A DNA stretch of 64,000 bases from Microglena sp. YARC (taxonomy: Eukaryota; Chlorophyta; Chlorophyceae; Chlamydomonadales; Chlamydomonadaceae). The number at the start of each line of letters is the position of its first letter. Within the stretch, counting starts at the first letter, position 1. The stretch spans positions 50,515,005 to 50,579,004 of the forward strand of contig CM039462.1 of assembly GCA_022414725.1 (NCBI GenBank), read 5' to 3'. Below, one piece after another: positions 1 through 12,409 of this stretch. The notes beneath the pieces are model-generated. The model saw only the letters and a program-made list of their open reading frames with translations, did no database searches and was not told the origin of the DNA. A program made the translations under genes and the position numbers.

Positions 1-54
1 ATACACAATGCAACCTTGCACACACTATTCCCCTTATTTGCACCCACCCACTAC

Positions 55-1054
55 NNNNNNNNNNNNNNNNNNNNNNNNNNNNNNNNNNNNNNNNNNNNNN
101 NNNNNNNNNNNNNNNNNNNNNNNNNNNNNNNNNNNNNNNNNNNNNNNNNNNNNNNNNNNNNNNNNNNNNNNNNNNNNNNNNNNNNNNNNNNNNNNNNNNN
201 NNNNNNNNNNNNNNNNNNNNNNNNNNNNNNNNNNNNNNNNNNNNNNNNNNNNNNNNNNNNNNNNNNNNNNNNNNNNNNNNNNNNNNNNNNNNNNNNNNNN
301 NNNNNNNNNNNNNNNNNNNNNNNNNNNNNNNNNNNNNNNNNNNNNNNNNNNNNNNNNNNNNNNNNNNNNNNNNNNNNNNNNNNNNNNNNNNNNNNNNNNN
401 NNNNNNNNNNNNNNNNNNNNNNNNNNNNNNNNNNNNNNNNNNNNNNNNNNNNNNNNNNNNNNNNNNNNNNNNNNNNNNNNNNNNNNNNNNNNNNNNNNNN
501 NNNNNNNNNNNNNNNNNNNNNNNNNNNNNNNNNNNNNNNNNNNNNNNNNNNNNNNNNNNNNNNNNNNNNNNNNNNNNNNNNNNNNNNNNNNNNNNNNNNN
601 NNNNNNNNNNNNNNNNNNNNNNNNNNNNNNNNNNNNNNNNNNNNNNNNNNNNNNNNNNNNNNNNNNNNNNNNNNNNNNNNNNNNNNNNNNNNNNNNNNNN
701 NNNNNNNNNNNNNNNNNNNNNNNNNNNNNNNNNNNNNNNNNNNNNNNNNNNNNNNNNNNNNNNNNNNNNNNNNNNNNNNNNNNNNNNNNNNNNNNNNNNN
801 NNNNNNNNNNNNNNNNNNNNNNNNNNNNNNNNNNNNNNNNNNNNNNNNNNNNNNNNNNNNNNNNNNNNNNNNNNNNNNNNNNNNNNNNNNNNNNNNNNNN
901 NNNNNNNNNNNNNNNNNNNNNNNNNNNNNNNNNNNNNNNNNNNNNNNNNNNNNNNNNNNNNNNNNNNNNNNNNNNNNNNNNNNNNNNNNNNNNNNNNNNN
1001 NNNNNNNNNNNNNNNNNNNNNNNNNNNNNNNNNNNNNNNNNNNNNNNNNNNNNN
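55..1054. other. Assembly gap (1000 N)
   Basis: Exactly 1000 unknown bases, the usual size of a placeholder scaffold gap. The true distance between the flanks is unknown. The 54 bases to the left are C/A-rich, while the sequence to the right becomes G/T-rich. Confidence 0.99.
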
Positions 1055-1138
1055 AGCATTACTATACAGTACGATATCACTACGTGTGACATAACAAGGA
1101 TCGATCAGTAAGAGCTATGTAGATGGTCTTAGTAGTAG

Positions 1139-4100
1139 TCAGTGTAGTGGTAAGAGAATGTCATTGTATGGTCGGTCGAGGGGTTGGTCGAGTTGGGGTG
1201 GTTTGGTGCGTGCGTGTTCCCTCGTTTTAGGGCGATAATCCGAGATTACAGGACTGCGTGAGCATGGAGTAAGTGTGTTCTGCCTGTGGCCTGCTAGGTG
1301 GCTATTGGTTGAGTGCGTCGGAGTGGCTGGTGCAGTGTGTTGGTGTGGTCGCTGAGAGGATTGATAGTGCCCTGTGGTGTTTGTCGCAGTGGTCCGTAAG
1401 AGGGTTGGTGAACGGAGTGTGGTTGTGTTGTGGTGCGTGTGAGGGTTATATCGGGTGGTGATTGGTAGATGTTGTCCTGGGCTCTCTGCGAGGGCGTGTC
1501 GGATGGCGCTGTGGTCTGCCTGTTTGGCAAGTGTGTGGAGGGCTATCAAGGTGGTGGTCGGTGTTGTCGTGGAGGGGTATGCGAGGTGGTGGTCTGCCTC
1601 GGTATATTGGTGGTCAGTTGTGTGCGACGATTGTCGTTCGCAGGTCGTGGTCATGTCGGTGGTTTGTTTGTGAGTGTGTGGTTCTGTGAAGGGCCTGCTG
1701 GTTGGTGGTGCGGGTCAGGTGTTGTATGGGGGGTGCCGATGTGGAGACTGATGGTGGTTCTGGTCGGTGAGTTTTGTGTGCTCTGCCGGGTTGTGAGTTC
1801 AGATTTGCCGTAGGTCGGTTGCTGGTTGAGGGATGTACGAGTTTGATGCTGGAGCTGTTTGGAGTGCCGGTGGTATGGTTTGGTTCGGCTGTGCCAGGGT
1901 TGTCCGAAAGCGTGGTGGTCGGTGCCGTGTTTGGCAGGGTTTGTCGGTGATCTGGTGCGTTGCAATAGAGGTCCTATGGAGGTTATGTCGTCTCGTGATG
2001 CGTGATGTAGGGGTTGTGAGGTTTGGTGGTTTGTCGTGGTTGCTAGGTGAGTTTGTTGATGAGGGTGAGTGGCTCTTGTCGGCCTCTGTCGTGAGGTTCG
2101 TGAGCAGTATGCTGGGTAGTGGGATGGTGGCTGTGAGGGTTTTGAGGGTGGGTGTGGGTGGAGTAGTGCTAGTGCTCTCGAATGAGTGTGGTCAGATGCA
2201 ATGTCGCGGGATGGTGGTGGTTGTGATTTTGTCGGCTTAAATATGTGGCCTTGATGAGGGTGGTGGTGGTCGGCCTTATTGTGGTGGTTGTGTGAGCGGC
2301 TTGATAAGGTACTTGAGCTGCTGGCATGGATGATTGCTGTCCACTTGACGTTGGCAGTTGCGAGGAGAGAGTCGATGTTGCGTGGTTGGTTGTGGTGTGT
2401 GTTTAGGCGCGCGTCATTGTGTGCCATAGGGCTAAAGTAGTGGCGTGCCATTTGGCATAAGTTGATCGCTGAGTATGGAAAGAGAGTGTCGTGTGCACTG
2501 TGTAGGTGGTAGGTAGGTGTTGGTTGTGTGCTGTTTCGTTGAGGCGTTGTGAGGTTGGTGGTCTGTGGGTGTGAGTGAGTTTTTTGTGTTGCGCAGTGGT
2601 GGTTGTGGTCTGTGTGAGGGTTGTGAGATTGGTGGTTGTGGTGTTCGTGACGCCTCGCGTTATGTGAGGGGTCGTTTGTGCTTGCGTGTTAAGGTGCTTT
2701 GATAGTCGCAGGTTTAGTGAGACGTGAGGGTGTTGCGCTCTCGGTGGTGTGTGGGATTTCATGAAGGGTGGTGGCTGTGGTGTGTGTGAGGCGAATTCTT
2801 GTATGGATTGGTGAATACGTGGTGGTGTGTTGCTTGCACCAACGGGTTGTGGAGCGTTGATTGTCGGTAGAAACATGTGCGGCGCTGTGTGTGACGTTTT
2901 GAGTGTGTATGGGTTGTGGGCTTAGGTTAGGAGTGGGCTGGATGCTGTGACAGTTTTTGTGAGAGATGTGGTTGTGCGTCTCGTGGGCAGGGATTGTGAA
3001 GATTAGGTTTTTGTAGGTGTGTAGTGGAAATGATATGCTCCTCGCCGAGGGGATAGCGAGTAGTGGTGTGGGTGGTCCTGAAGTGTCCAATGTATTCTGG
3101 ATGATGAAGTGGTGTACTGTTGTGGGGTTAATGGAGTGGGAGTGGTTTTGTGGGTGCGGTGATACAGGATTTGTTCGATGGCTGGGAGGGGTTGTTTGTG
3201 GTGGTGTGTGCTCGGAGGGAGTAGTGAGGATTGGTGGTGGTGGGTGTGTGCGAGGGGACTCGTAGGTTGAAACAAGGTATGGTGGTGCTTAGTGTGTCGT
3301 TGTGGTTGCTGAGGTGTGGTGGTGGAATGGTAGAGCTCTCGGATAGAGGGCTTGCTGTGTGAAGGTAGTAATAAGGGTGGTGGTGGTGTAGTGGTGTGGG
3401 TTGCAATGGATGGCATAGGTTTTCGTCTGTGGTGTTGTTGGTGAGAAGTCCACACCGTGAGCGGGCTAGGTAGTGGGTGGTGGTGGTTCTTGTGTGGCCC
3501 TTTGTTGCGAGGGTGTGAGTGGGAGTGTGTGTGTGTGTTGGCGCGCAGCGCAGGGGGGGGGGGGGCGACGGTGACGCTAATGGTGGATGCGGTGGTTGGT
3601 TGTGGTGATATGTTGTGAGTGCGGTTGCGAGAGGGCTGGGATGTGGGCGATGTTGTGTGTGTGGGGTGTGAGGGTGAGGGATGGTGGGTAGGTTGTGTGT
3701 GGTGTGTGTCGTGTTGTGGAATATGGTGGGGTAGAGTGTGTGGTTGTGTGGTAGGGTTTGAAGGGGGTTTGGACGGAGGGGGGGGGTTTTGGGTGGAGGT
3801 CTTTCTCGAGTTTGGCTGGCTGGTGTTTGTCGGTGGGTGTGAGGGTGTGGGTGGAATGCGGTGGAGTGGGTGTGTATGACCGTGTGGAAGTGGGTTGTAT
3901 ATGGTTGGTGGCGCATAGAAATGGTGTTTGTGAGTGTCGATGCTCGTGGGGAAATGGTGGTTGTGTCTTGTGTGGAGGGTGTGAGGTGTTGGTGGTTGCT
4001 GGTTGTGCTGTGACGATTGTCGAGAGGTTTGGTGGTTCTCGCATTTTGCGTGAGCTAGGTTGGCGTATAAGCCCAACATGCTGAATGGTGGCAGGGTGCG

Positions 4101-5040
4101 GGAGCAAGGGTGATGTGAGTAGGTTGGTGGGTGGTTTAGTTAGTGGGTTCTGGTTGCGTTGGGTAGGAAGGGTTGCTGTGTTGAGAGAGGGTGAGGGGAG
4201 AGAGGATGAGTGTAAGTGTGGTTGGTGGAGTAGTGGTGGGGTTGGGGGAACTTGTCGGGGATTGATTGAGTGGGGTATAGGGCTTGGGGCATGTGTGGTG
4301 TGTCACTGTGGGGCAGCAATGTGTGGTGTGTATGACTTTGTGCAAGTGTTCGCAGTGTGGGTTCCAGTAACTATACTATAAGTGTCTGTCGATGATGCGG
4401 CATTGTCAGGCCAGCTTGGACTGTTTGGTATGGATAGGTGATAAGGTCTGAGAAGTAGGCATGTGGTTGAATACTTGATGTGTGTGTGGTGGGCTGATGA
4501 CGCTGGTGTGTGGTTGTGTTGGCTCGGGTGGGGGTGTGGTAGACTCTGAGAAGCTGAAGGTGGTTGTGTGTTGTGATATGGGTGCAAAGGCGAGTGGGGT
4601 GGAAGTGGGGGGGTGGAAGGAGAAGTGAGGGATTGGCAGAGTGGAGGGTCAGGCCGGCATGGGGTGGGTGGGGTGTGGTGGGTGAGGGTGGGGGGGGGGG
4701 CAGGGACGGGGGGAAGAGGGTGAGGGTGGGGGGGGGGGTGAGTCATGGGGGTGGAATGGGAGGTGGTGTGGGGGTAGAAAATGATGGGAGGAGGAAATAA
4801 GGTGAGGGGCTGATTTGCATGGGGTGGTCAGGGCAAGTATGGAAGGGTAGCATAGTGGAGGGTAACCAGCGGCAGGTGTAACTTGTGAGGGTAAGCAAAT
4901 GAGGTGAGGGAAGATGTGGGGGGGTAGCCACAGGTTGGAGGGGTGGGGGGTTGGGAAAGCAGTGTGGCTGGAGGTGTTTGTATGTGGGTTGCCAATGTGT
5001 GTGTGGGGGGGAGTTTCCCCACCCGCGTACGACGGGGTCC
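1139..5040. repeat. G/T-rich strand-asymmetric low-complexity tract
   Basis: Nearly 3.9 kb in which the plus strand is dominated by G and T in words such as GTGGTGG, TTGTGAGGG and TGTGTG, with very little C or A. No clean period is visible. Recurrent pieces such as TGTGAGGGTTGTGAG resemble the GT part of the minisatellite at 6.3-7.7 kb, so this may be a strongly diverged or error-rich relative. Long minus-strand reading frames across it encode only Thr/His/Pro-rich low-complexity peptides and are not counted as genes. Confidence 0.8.
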
Positions 5041-6335
5041 TTAACACCACGCCATCAGGCGGTTAATCATTACCTAGAGACTGTGGATAAGTGGTTTGGT
5101 TTATATAAGAGTTTTTTATGAATACAAAATACTTTCTGCGTGTGCAGTGATATTATGCTAATTGACAGGAAGTGGTGGATTTGAAATAGTAGGACAGGCT
5201 CTACAGATGATAGGCTTAAAGCATTCAGTGGATTCCCTCACACATGTAGGGAAACTTAATTGATGACCTTGATAACCAAGGTACCCAAGCGGGGTACTTG
5301 CGCAAAGTAACTAACACAATGGGTAAACACTTCTGAAATGTCCCCGCAAGGATAATAATATTGTGAATTTTGATGGTCGTCTTCAAGGAGACAAACATCT
5401 CTAAGTCGAGGGAGGAAGTTTTTACCCTTTGAAGCCAGAGGTCCGTAAGCGGGAACAGCCTCATTGATTATTTCATAAGCGTCGCCGAAACTTCTTTTGA
5501 CAATGATAGACCCCCATAAGGGAACTCCCTCAGAGTCTCATATCACAATTGTTAACGTGACTTGACAGACCACGGGACAATTAAGAATAACATCCCTATG
5601 GCTGTCAAGAATGATTCAGCACTCAGCAAATAGTTGAAATATAATTTCAGACCCGAAATCATGGAACTTTCACTTTAGTATCCTAATTCAGAGGAAATCG
5701 CAGCCAAATTGGCATGCATTGGGGAACGTCAACGGGGTAGGCGCTGTGGAATCCTATGAACTGATTACATGAAGTTGATAAGACAAATCTCTCAGGAAGT
5801 ACATAAGAGACACTATGAGAAATGGTGATTTGCTGGTTCGATCATGACAAGCTTGGTTTACCGCTGGTCTCCAGCTGGAATAGGACCGAACCAGAACTGC
5901 TATGGTAGGAAAAATGCGGATTTGTGGAATCTGAGGAAACAATGGAACGATCTCATAAGAGAGAAATTGTGTATTGATTGGCCTCATGCTATCGAAAGTA
6001 GCGAGGGCACAATAACCGGAATTAATTGAAGAAGAGCCAACGGCATTGTCCGGCGCACCGAATATCCATTCAAAAAACGAAGCCATTGGCCAGAAATGGC
6101 ATTTCTCAAGCAAACGGGCTTCCGTCGTTTCGGCGTCTATGATATTCTGCCTGCCTGCCTGCCTGCCTGCCACTAGCGCCTATTAAATAGTCTACCCGTC
6201 CTGCCTTCCTGCCTGCAATCATTGATCACATAACCCGTTCTACGTGAACGTACTAAACTCTCTCCAAACAGACACAACCCTTGGGAAGACCACCGCAATC
6301 GGCCTAGGGCTCGCACCCTAGAAAAACTATTTTCC
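5041..6335. other. Non-repetitive stretch without a supported gene
   Basis: Base composition returns to normal here. Reading frames exist on both strands (about 60-140 codons, for example around 5225-5464 and 5754-6173), but none shows a recognisable motif, splice context or codon bias. The N-terminus of the longest one is read from a (GCCT)n microsatellite near 6148-6172. Nothing else is supported. Confidence 0.5.
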
Positions 6336-6339
6336 CAAA

Positions 6340-7490
6340 ATTCTCAGTGCAGGATAGCAACAGGTGAGTCTAGCCAGTGTGTGATGTGGATGTTGCGAGG
6401 GTGGTGGTGATGGTGGTGGTGGTGCGGGGAGGACGAGGGCGGGGAGCACGCGAGGTTCTCCATCACAGTGCAGGATAGCGACGGGGAGTCAGCCTATTTT
6501 GTTTGTGTGGGGGGGTTGTGAGACAGTGTTGTTATGTTGGTGATTGGTGGTGTGTCGTAGTGGTTGAAAAGACTGGGGAGGAGAGAATAAGGTCATGGCA
6601 AGTTAAGTTTAAATATCACAATGAGGCTATTAGGAATTAGCAACGGGACGCCTAGCCAGTTTGTGTGTGTCGGGTTGTGGGGTGTTGGTGGTGGTTGTGT
6701 CGGTGCTAGTGGTGGTGGTGGTTGTGTGTGTGTGGGGGGGTGGCGGGGTGGGGGGCGGGGGGGGGGGGGTGGGGGGCGGGGGGCGGGGGTGGGGGGGGGG
6801 ATGGGGAGGGGGGGGGATAGGGTCGGGGCGCAAGTTCTTAATAACATGAGCTGGATAGCAAACGGGGAGCATAGCCAGTGTGTGAGTGGGTTGTGGAGGG
6901 TGTGGTGGTGATGTGTTCGTGGGGAAGATAAGAGGGTGGGGGGCAATTCTCCATCACAGTGCATGAATAGCGACGGGGAAGTCCTAGCAGTGTGTGTGTG
7001 GGTTGTGAGGGTGGTGTGGTGGTGATGGGTGTGAATGTTGTGGGTTGGATGTGGTGCGGTGGGGGGGGATAGACGGGGGGGGAGGGGCAAGGGGGATGGG
7101 GGGGGGATAGCAGAGGGGGGGGCAGAGGGGGGGGGGGGGGGGAAGGAGTTGGTGGGAGGTTTGGGGGGGGTGCGGGGGGGAGGGGGGGGGAGGGTGGGGG
7201 GCGCGGGGGGGGGGCAGATTCTCCTCAACAGTGCAGGATAGCGATAGGGAGTCAGCTGTGGGTGGGTGGGTTGGGAGGGCAAGTGGTGGTGGTGGTTTGA
7301 ATGGGGTGGTGGTGGAGTGTGTTGCTGTGGTTAGGGGGTGGGGGTATGGGGGGGAGAAGGGTGGAGGGCGAGGTTATCTATTCACACGTGCAGGTATAGC
7401 GACGGGGGAGTCCCTACAAGTGTGTGTGGGGGGGTGAGGGCTGGTGTGGTGTGTGTGGGGGGGTGGATGGGTGGTGGTGGTGGTGTGGTG

Positions 7491-7521
<31 letters not shown>

Positions 7522-7700
7522 TAGGGGGCAGGTTCTACATACACAGGTGCAGATAAGCACGGGAGTCGTTGCCAGTGTGTGTGGGGGTTGTGGAGGGTGA
7601 GTGGTGGGGTGGTGGTGGGTGTGATCGTGTGTGGGGTGGGGGTGGCAGGGTTCTCCATTCAGCAGTGCGGAATAGCGACGTAATGGGGAGTCTGACTTCC
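6340..7700 (+). repeat. Minisatellite family M1, array A (G-rich on plus strand)
   Basis: Tandem units of roughly 100-150 bp. Each has a conserved core (GTGCAGGATAGCGACGGGGA, then a GTCTAGCCAGTG-like piece), followed by a GT/GGT microsatellite and a long G run. Unit length varies mostly through the microsatellite and G-run portions. The same unit, inverted, fills 20.3-24.0 kb, and it recurs in this orientation at 26.8-27.5 kb. The G runs and single-base differences in the core make copy count uncertain, about 10-11. Frames read through it are low complexity. Confidence 0.9.
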
Positions 7701-9853
7701 TTGCCTGGAGTCCACTTGATGATGATTGAATGTTCTGGAATATCACCCTTTGTTAAACCATATATTGAAATTGCACCACATATTTATCTAAGATTTCCTT
7801 GCACGGAGGGGAACTTCGCTATGTACAACTGCCAAATCAGCCTACCACTGGATCTTGACTTATTGCAGTAAAGGGGAAAACTGTCTGACCACATGCCTCA
7901 GACGACCCACAAGGCTCAAGATTGTCCACAACACTTACATCAGCTTGCCTGACGTTACAGTTAGATGTCCCTATGACAATGTTCTATGCAGCTCTGAACA
8001 TTCTACTGAAACCTTCTGATAGGGACAACTATCTGCTGCTCGTTTAACATCTCTGCTCAAGGGGAAAACATAGGCTGCAAAGGGGGAGATAACTTTTCCG
8101 CTTATGCGAATGACAGCACCATGAGCGAAGGAATACCACCTTACATTGGAACCATCTGATTCTCACAACCACACATCCACATCCACTACCGTTGGTGTTA
8201 ACCACTTGCATGGGGGTAACCACAATGCAAGCACTGATGATGACTGCATGTCCACATCAGGCTCCAGATCATCTGAGGGCACCAACCCACCAAACACGAG
8301 ACGCAAACCCTCTTCCCAACAACAGCCACCTCATCATCCACAGATGACAGAGCTATTACCTTCCACAAGCTGACATCCTGGCCAATCTCACCACGACCAC
8401 TAAAGTGCTGGACCCACCAAATAAATACAACTAATAGAGAGGATGAAAAATTCACCAGCATCACACAAACCCTTCACCCGCCGATGTCCACCACTTCCTT
8501 CCAGAAGATGAACAAAGGAACAGATTAGTGTTCACGAATCATCCGCAGTAAATGCCATAACCCATTACGTTGCATATTAACTTTGCACTAACCACCTAAA
8601 CTCCCACTGATCATAGCACTGGTTTCCCCACATCTTCACGACCAACTGCCCTTCCCAGCATTCTGTCCTGCCCCTAGGATCACCCTTCCGTACTTACAAT
8701 AGGAACTACAAGGCCTCTGCGCCTCCTCTATGGGGCATTGGTAACTGCTGAACTTCATTTAGAGGGAAAGGGGAGGAATATCGGAATGGGGTTATGTCTA
8801 AATGATCTGAAGTAACTGTTCTGAAGTGAACTGTCTGATCTGAGTGACTGATTCTTCATATACGACTTGTTGAATCTGATCTGACCGTGAGCGATATGTA
8901 GGAGGCACTGATCTGAGTTGTATGGTCTGATCTGCACACTGATCTGCTCCTATCGCAGGGTACCGCCAGGGCTGCCGTATGCTGTTTTAATGTGCACTCA
9001 CTGGTTGCACGCAATGATTACATTGACCTTCATCCACATCGCAGACCCCGGCAGAGATGAGGCCGATACCTCTTGCTTACGAATGTTAATTGGCAATGGT
9101 CAAACATAATTGTCCTTTGAAACTGACTCTGGCAGCCAGCCCTGATAGACAAGCTTCCTGATCTGCAAGGCCACCATGATCTGCAGCTTCCCTGAATTCT
9201 GCAGTGCATAACTGGTCAACACCTCTCCTGCGGCAGTCCATGAGTTACACTCACTTCAGTACTAGCACTAGTCAATTCCTACCCACTGGGCGCTCCTTAA
9301 GTAGCAGTCAATTGATTACCCGGTTGGCAAGCGTCCCTTAGAAGTTCGACAAGATGCCTTGCAGTTCCCTCAGCAGGCCCTACGTCCCTTTGGCTTCTCA
9401 CCAGCTCCTAGACTTGGCCGACAACTCCTAGCAACAATGGCAGCCAAGCCTACTGACCCTGGATGACTTCCAGCAACCTGGGCATTTGGAATGTGCCCCC
9501 TGACCCTCGAATTATTTTTTTAATAGCAATGATGACACTATCTATGAGGGAAATTTAAAAATTTCTGTCCTGCCAGTGTACTAACACAGGCCAGTTTGAA
9601 CTAGTTTTCTTGGCCCACCTGGCACCTCTAGTGGACATGCTGTTTTCCAAATCTGATTTATCAGCATCGTAACCAAAATCCCCTGCTGTAAGACAGTGTA
9701 TAATATACTTGTCCAGTCCCACCTTCCTTATATCTTGATTCATGATACTTGGAAGTACCTCATCTATCCTTACCATTCTGGACTATAGATTAGTCATGAG
9801 GGCTAGTGCGGGGGAGTGTCTACCTTCAGATTAAGGGTTTCTTCACAATAATA
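7701..9853. other. Intergenic sequence, no supported gene
   Basis: Mixed-composition sequence with only short reading frames. The 75-codon frame near 8146-8373 is Ser/Thr/His-rich without a family signature. From about 8800 to 8945 there is a degenerate run of CTGATCTGA-like words, a possible decayed simple repeat. I see no splice-supported exon or RNA gene. Confidence 0.5.
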
Positions 9854-9884
9854 AATGAGCGTTCCTCGCTTCCAGAACGGATTT
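9854..9884 (+). repeat. Left terminal inverted repeat
   Basis: 31 bases starting AATGAGCGTTCCT and ending GAACGGATTT. It pairs with 18157-18185. The 40 bases just outside are unrelated to the right flank apart from A/T richness. Confidence 0.75.
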
Positions 9885-9923
9885 TTTTATTTTCTTTTGA
9901 AATCTTATCGATAAATATTGTAA

Positions 9924-10089
9924 AGATCGTTTTCGCAAAATTAAATTGTATTTTGGCCTTTGTTTGGTGTATTTTCGAAAACATCTTTCAATTTTATTTT
10001 AGTATGAGATCGTTTTCGCAAAATTAAGTTGATTTTGCCTTTTTTGGTGTATTTTTACGAAAAATATCTTAACATTTATTTTGTAAGAT
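9924..10089 (+). repeat. Two-copy 83-bp subterminal tandem duplication
   Basis: Two adjacent copies start at 9924 and 10007 with AGATCGTTTTCGCAAAATTA and then share TTTGGTGTATTTT and a CATCTT/TATCTT segment. The tract is very A/T-rich and lies just inside the left terminal repeat, where transposons often carry subterminal transposase-binding repeats. That role is an inference. Confidence 0.7.
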
Positions 10090-10689
10090 TGTTTTGTTGT
10101 ATTCAGCGAGTAAAAGAGACTATTCCGCTCATATTTCAATTGTAACGGATTGAAATTAATTTGGCTCGTTTGGAGAGAGGAGAGAAAAGTTTCATTCGAG
10201 ATGTAGTTACTTCCAATATCAGTCGAAAATCAATTGGTAGAGGACAGTCCCGAGAGGTGAAAGCTGTTACCAAAGTCTTGAACGCGTTGCTCTAATTATT
10301 TATCTCGACACCAACTCACAACTCAACAGTTCGTAAAGTAGCAACTTAGTACTTAATGACTCCGAAATCTGTTTATTAATTAGTATCCCATCCTTATAGT
10401 ATAACTCACAACTCAGAACCTTATATGTACCTTATACAAGTCAGCTGAACTATATACTCCTTAATGCCAGGACTTATATATTCATCTAATTTTCATACCT
10501 CATAGCCTCATTATGGTACACTAACACAATATTTATATCCTTATGCTGCAACTGCATCCTAAGAATCCTGAAATCAACTCAATCGGTGTGTTGGATAAGG
10601 CAAACTAGTACACTCGTAGCAACTTGTGCCACGGTGCTAATGTTGCAGCTTGCTTGGCCAACAGCTCCCATTGGTGATAAACTTGCTGC

Positions 10690-12000
10690 ACTTGGTGCTG
10701 ACAGTCATTTCAGGTGCTATTTTTGACGCACATGGTGCTAACATCCGAAACAATACTGTCTACTCGTAGATTGGGCTGTGGACAGGCTATCACGTTGTAG
10801 AAAGAGGGCCAATCGCTAATTGTTGGGTAACAACAGCGCCTGGATACAATCGCTGCACCTAGAATCTGCCTCCTCCATGCCCCCCATCCCCATCTTCCTC
10901 CTCCTGCCATCTCCTCCTCCTTAAGCAATGGTCGTACATATGTCTCCATCCGATGCACAGCCCTCTGCCTTGGTGTCCTTCTCATGGAATTGGCAGCTTG
11001 ACCCTTTGGCATGACTCCTTGCTGTGCATTGATTGCCATGCCCAGCACCTTCTCTGGCAGCTTTGAACCCTTTGCATGACCTGGCAAGCTTTGACCCGGC
11101 TTTGGCAATGACCCCTGATGTGCATTGAATGACCCCTTGCGGACCCCCTTGCTGCGCATGCATCGCAAAGAACTGTTTTGATAAGTCGGAAAAGGCTTTG
11201 CTCATGCCTTGCGCTTTCAACCTCTTTTCGTGCCTTGGCGCTTTCACCGTCCTTTCATGCCTTGCGCAAATTGCCTTTCGCGATCCGTGCATTGCTTTGG
11301 CTGCCGCATTCTGCATTAAGCACGGGTGGGGCCCCTGGCATGGCTCCCGGGAGTTGCACCTAAAATTCTTCGCACCTCTGCGCAAATGCATTTCACTGCT
11401 ATGGGATCACTTAGCTCTGTTACTCATGAAAGTCTGGCCTGCTTTGGCTTTCGCTTTCTGCATGCGCCCTTTGGCTTGCGCATACTGCCATTTAAAGCAC
11501 CGGGTGGTTGTGAATAAACCCCCGAGTTGCACCTAATTCTCGCTACCCTTTGCGCAATGCATTCACTCGAGAGAGCTGTTGTCCTGCCTAGCCACATCCC
11601 TCTCTGGTGGATGCTGGGCAGATAGCCAGAGCACTTAGAGCGCTCGGCCTCAGAGCACTGGATAGGTCTGCCCTACCTGCATGGCGGTTACGCGAGCCTG
11701 ACACAAAGCTGCCAGACCAGACATAAACAGGACATCGCGCCGGGCCTCAGCACCGCGCGGAGCTGCGCAGGAGTACTGGCGAACAGCTCTGCACCCGCCT
11801 GCACCTTCCTGAGGCCGTGCCTACCTGCATGATGGTTACCTCGCCTGCACCTGCGTCAGAGTACTGGCGGACAGTACTGCATACCCATATGCATGCATCC
11901 TTAGCTACCGTTCCAAGATTTCCATAAGCGTCTAGTTGGGTTATGAATTGCAGTGTAGTGGTAGACTGCAATTGTTAGCCCAGACTTAGCTAGGGCCTTG
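10690..12000. other. Diverged repeats inside the transposon, no supported gene
   Basis: Overlapping frames run on both strands, but their translations repeat words derived from TGCATTG/CTTTGGC-like DNA. Two related segments (about 11284-11400 and 11440-11570) share a pattern ending GAGTTGCACCTAA and TGCGCAAATGCATT. From 11640 to 11960 there are repeated CTACCTGCATG and GTACTGGCG words. I interpret all of this as old non-coding duplications. Confidence 0.45.
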
Positions 12001-12409
12001 TGCCTGTGTTGACCAAAGTTACTGCTGTGCCAACAGGTTGCCTTGTTTATTGGTTAAATCTTTGCCGGGATGTTAAGGTGGTTGGGTGGGTTTATGTTGT
12101 GATTGGTACTTGACAATGACACTGAGCATATGGATCATGTACCACCTGCAGTTCTTCTATTTTACTATGTTCTTGCCGCACCTCGGCCACCCTACCTATT
12201 TACTAGGTTTGTTTTAGTGGCCCTGTAACTGCAATAGGTAAAAGCAAAGATGTGTAGTTTGAGGCCTGTTTGCCTTGCATAGCATGACTGATGAAATGTC
12301 TATATAGTCCCCAGTAAATATATTTATGGGCCCTTTTGCACCCTTTTGTTCCGTCTAGGCAATCTCGGTGGATCAAGTTTTCTTTGACTGGTTTTAGGAT
12401 TGATTTTTT

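Noticed and set aside
1139..4746. Long overlapping reading frames of 130-360 codons, mostly on the minus strand
   Set aside because: They encode only His/Thr/Pro/Ser or Gly/Val/Trp-rich low complexity. The strand bias removes stop codons on the C/A-rich strand, so the open length is a composition effect.
5754..6173. 139-codon minus-strand ORF
   Set aside because: Its N-terminus is read from a GCCT microsatellite and the rest has no recognisable feature; an equally plausible frame exists on the opposite strand.
10710..11536. Overlapping ORFs of 135-156 codons on both strands
   Set aside because: The translations echo each other's repeated DNA words, no motif or splice border is present, and several frames are open together.
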